Made by a program: the position numbers and the translations under genes. DNA of 5,708 nucleotides. It comes from Rubrivivax sp. GTDB taxonomy: Bacteria > Pseudomonadota > Gammaproteobacteria > Burkholderiales > Burkholderiaceae_C. Under the pieces are notes generated by a model, which saw only the letters and a program-made list of their open reading frames with translations, was not told the origin of the DNA and ran no database searches. Shown piece after piece: positions 5,142 to 5,708 of this stretch; the first letter of the stretch is position 1, and each line of letters starts with the position of its first letter. The DNA is taken from positions 1-5,708 of the forward strand of contig JAIXSD010000757.1 in assembly GCA_027484885.1 (NCBI GenBank), given 5' to 3'.

Positions 5142-5708
5142 TTACTTCCTCGCCGGCGGCAGATCCGTGCACGAGCCATGCGCCACTTCCGCCGCCATGC
5201 CGATGCTTTCGCCCAGGGTCGGATGCGGGTGGATGGTCTTGCCGATGTCGACCGCGTCAGCGCCCATCTCGATGGCCAGGGCGATCTCGCCGATCATGTC
5301 GCCGGCGTGGGTGCCGACGATCCCGCCGCCGACGATGCGGTGCGTCTCTTCATCGAAGAGCAGCTTGGTGAAGCCTTCGTCGCGGCCGTTGGCAATCGCG
5401 CGGCCGGAAGCGCTCCAGGGGAACAAGCCCTTCTTGACCTTGATGCCTTGAGCCTTGGCCTGGTCTTCGGTCAGGCCAACCCACGCGACTTCAGGGTCGG
5501 TGTAGGCCACGCTCGGGATCACGCGGGCGTCGAACTGGCTCTTGGACAAATGCGCATCGCCGAGGATGGCGCCGGCTGCCACTTCGGCCGCCACATGGGC
5601 CTCGTGCACCGCCTTGTGCGCCAGCATGGGCTGGCCGACCACATCGCCGATGGCAAAAATGTGCGGCACATTGGTGCGCATCTGCACATCCACATTGATG
5701 AAGCCGCG
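5142..5708 (-). CDS. lpdA: Dihydrolipoamide dehydrogenase (E3), C-terminal part, cut by window edge
   Basis: The last 188 codons are visible, running in from the right edge to a TAA at 5144-5142; a GTG at 5693 is internal. E3 is a cytoplasmic FAD disulfide oxidoreductase that reoxidises the dihydrolipoyl group of 2-oxoacid dehydrogenase complexes with NAD+. Seen here are the end of the nucleotide-binding region with TNVPHIFAIGD (second FAD contact), then the dimerisation domain with ARVIPSVAYTDPEVAWVGLT. The active-site segment HPHPTLGES contains the His and Glu (HPTLGE) that act as the catalytic base pair on the partner subunit. The redox-active disulfide lies upstream, outside the window. 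The ending GSCTDLPPARK and overall wording fit the E3 of betaproteobacterial pyruvate dehydrogenase operons (aceE-aceF-lpdA), where lpdA is usually last, consistent with the convergent intergenic region that follows. The assignment to E3 is firm; that it belongs to pyruvate rather than 2-oxoglutarate dehydrogenase is inferred. Confidence 0.95.
   Translation of the reverse strand, partial: RGFINVDVQMRTNVPHIFAIGDVVGQPMLAHKAVHEAHVAAEVAAGAILGDAHLSKSQFDARVIPSVAYTDPEVAWVGLTEDQAKAQGIKVKKGLFPWSASGRAIANGRDEGFTKLLFDEETHRIVGGGIVGTHAGDMIGEIALAIEMGADAVDIGKTIHPHPTLGESIGMAAEVAHGSCTDLPPARK

Overview
The window looks like a chromosomal segment from a high-GC betaproteobacterium, probably of the order Burkholderiales. 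The evidence is GC-rich coding with strong third-position bias, a dihydrolipoamide dehydrogenase C-terminus of the kind found in that order, and a PEP-CTERM protein, which implies an exosortase and exopolysaccharide system elsewhere in the genome. The genus cannot be fixed from this sequence.

Layout from left to right. (1) On the minus strand, cut by the left edge, is the N-terminal part of a lipoprotein of the glucose/sorbosone dehydrogenase (PQQ-type six-bladed propeller) family. (2) A 314-base gap follows. It ends in a perfect 22-bp palindrome that overlaps a good sigma70-like promoter right at the start of (3) a small PadR-family repressor gene. The repressor gene overlaps by ATGA with (4) a polytopic membrane protein of unknown function. 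Together these look like a self-regulated sensor/regulator pair. (5) A hairpin-containing spacer leads to a membrane-anchored alpha/beta hydrolase with an intact Ser-Asp-His triad. (6) A more AT-rich spacer with a possible tiny leader ORF precedes (7) a secreted HAF-repeat protein with seven repeat units and a PEP-CTERM sorting tail. Its base composition is less GC-rich than that of its neighbours. (8) A convergent intergenic region with a perfect 9-bp-stem hairpin separates it from (9) the minus-strand C-terminal end of dihydrolipoamide dehydrogenase (pyruvate dehydrogenase E3), cut by the right edge.

Only the PadR/membrane-protein pair shows clear co-organisation. The hydrolase and the HAF/PEP-CTERM gene look like independent accessory envelope genes inserted between housekeeping or conserved loci. 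The least-described item is the palindrome-promoter-PadR-membrane-protein module, where the predicted transcript may begin at the start codon itself (leaderless). I see no CRISPR array, insertion sequence, tRNA or rRNA.
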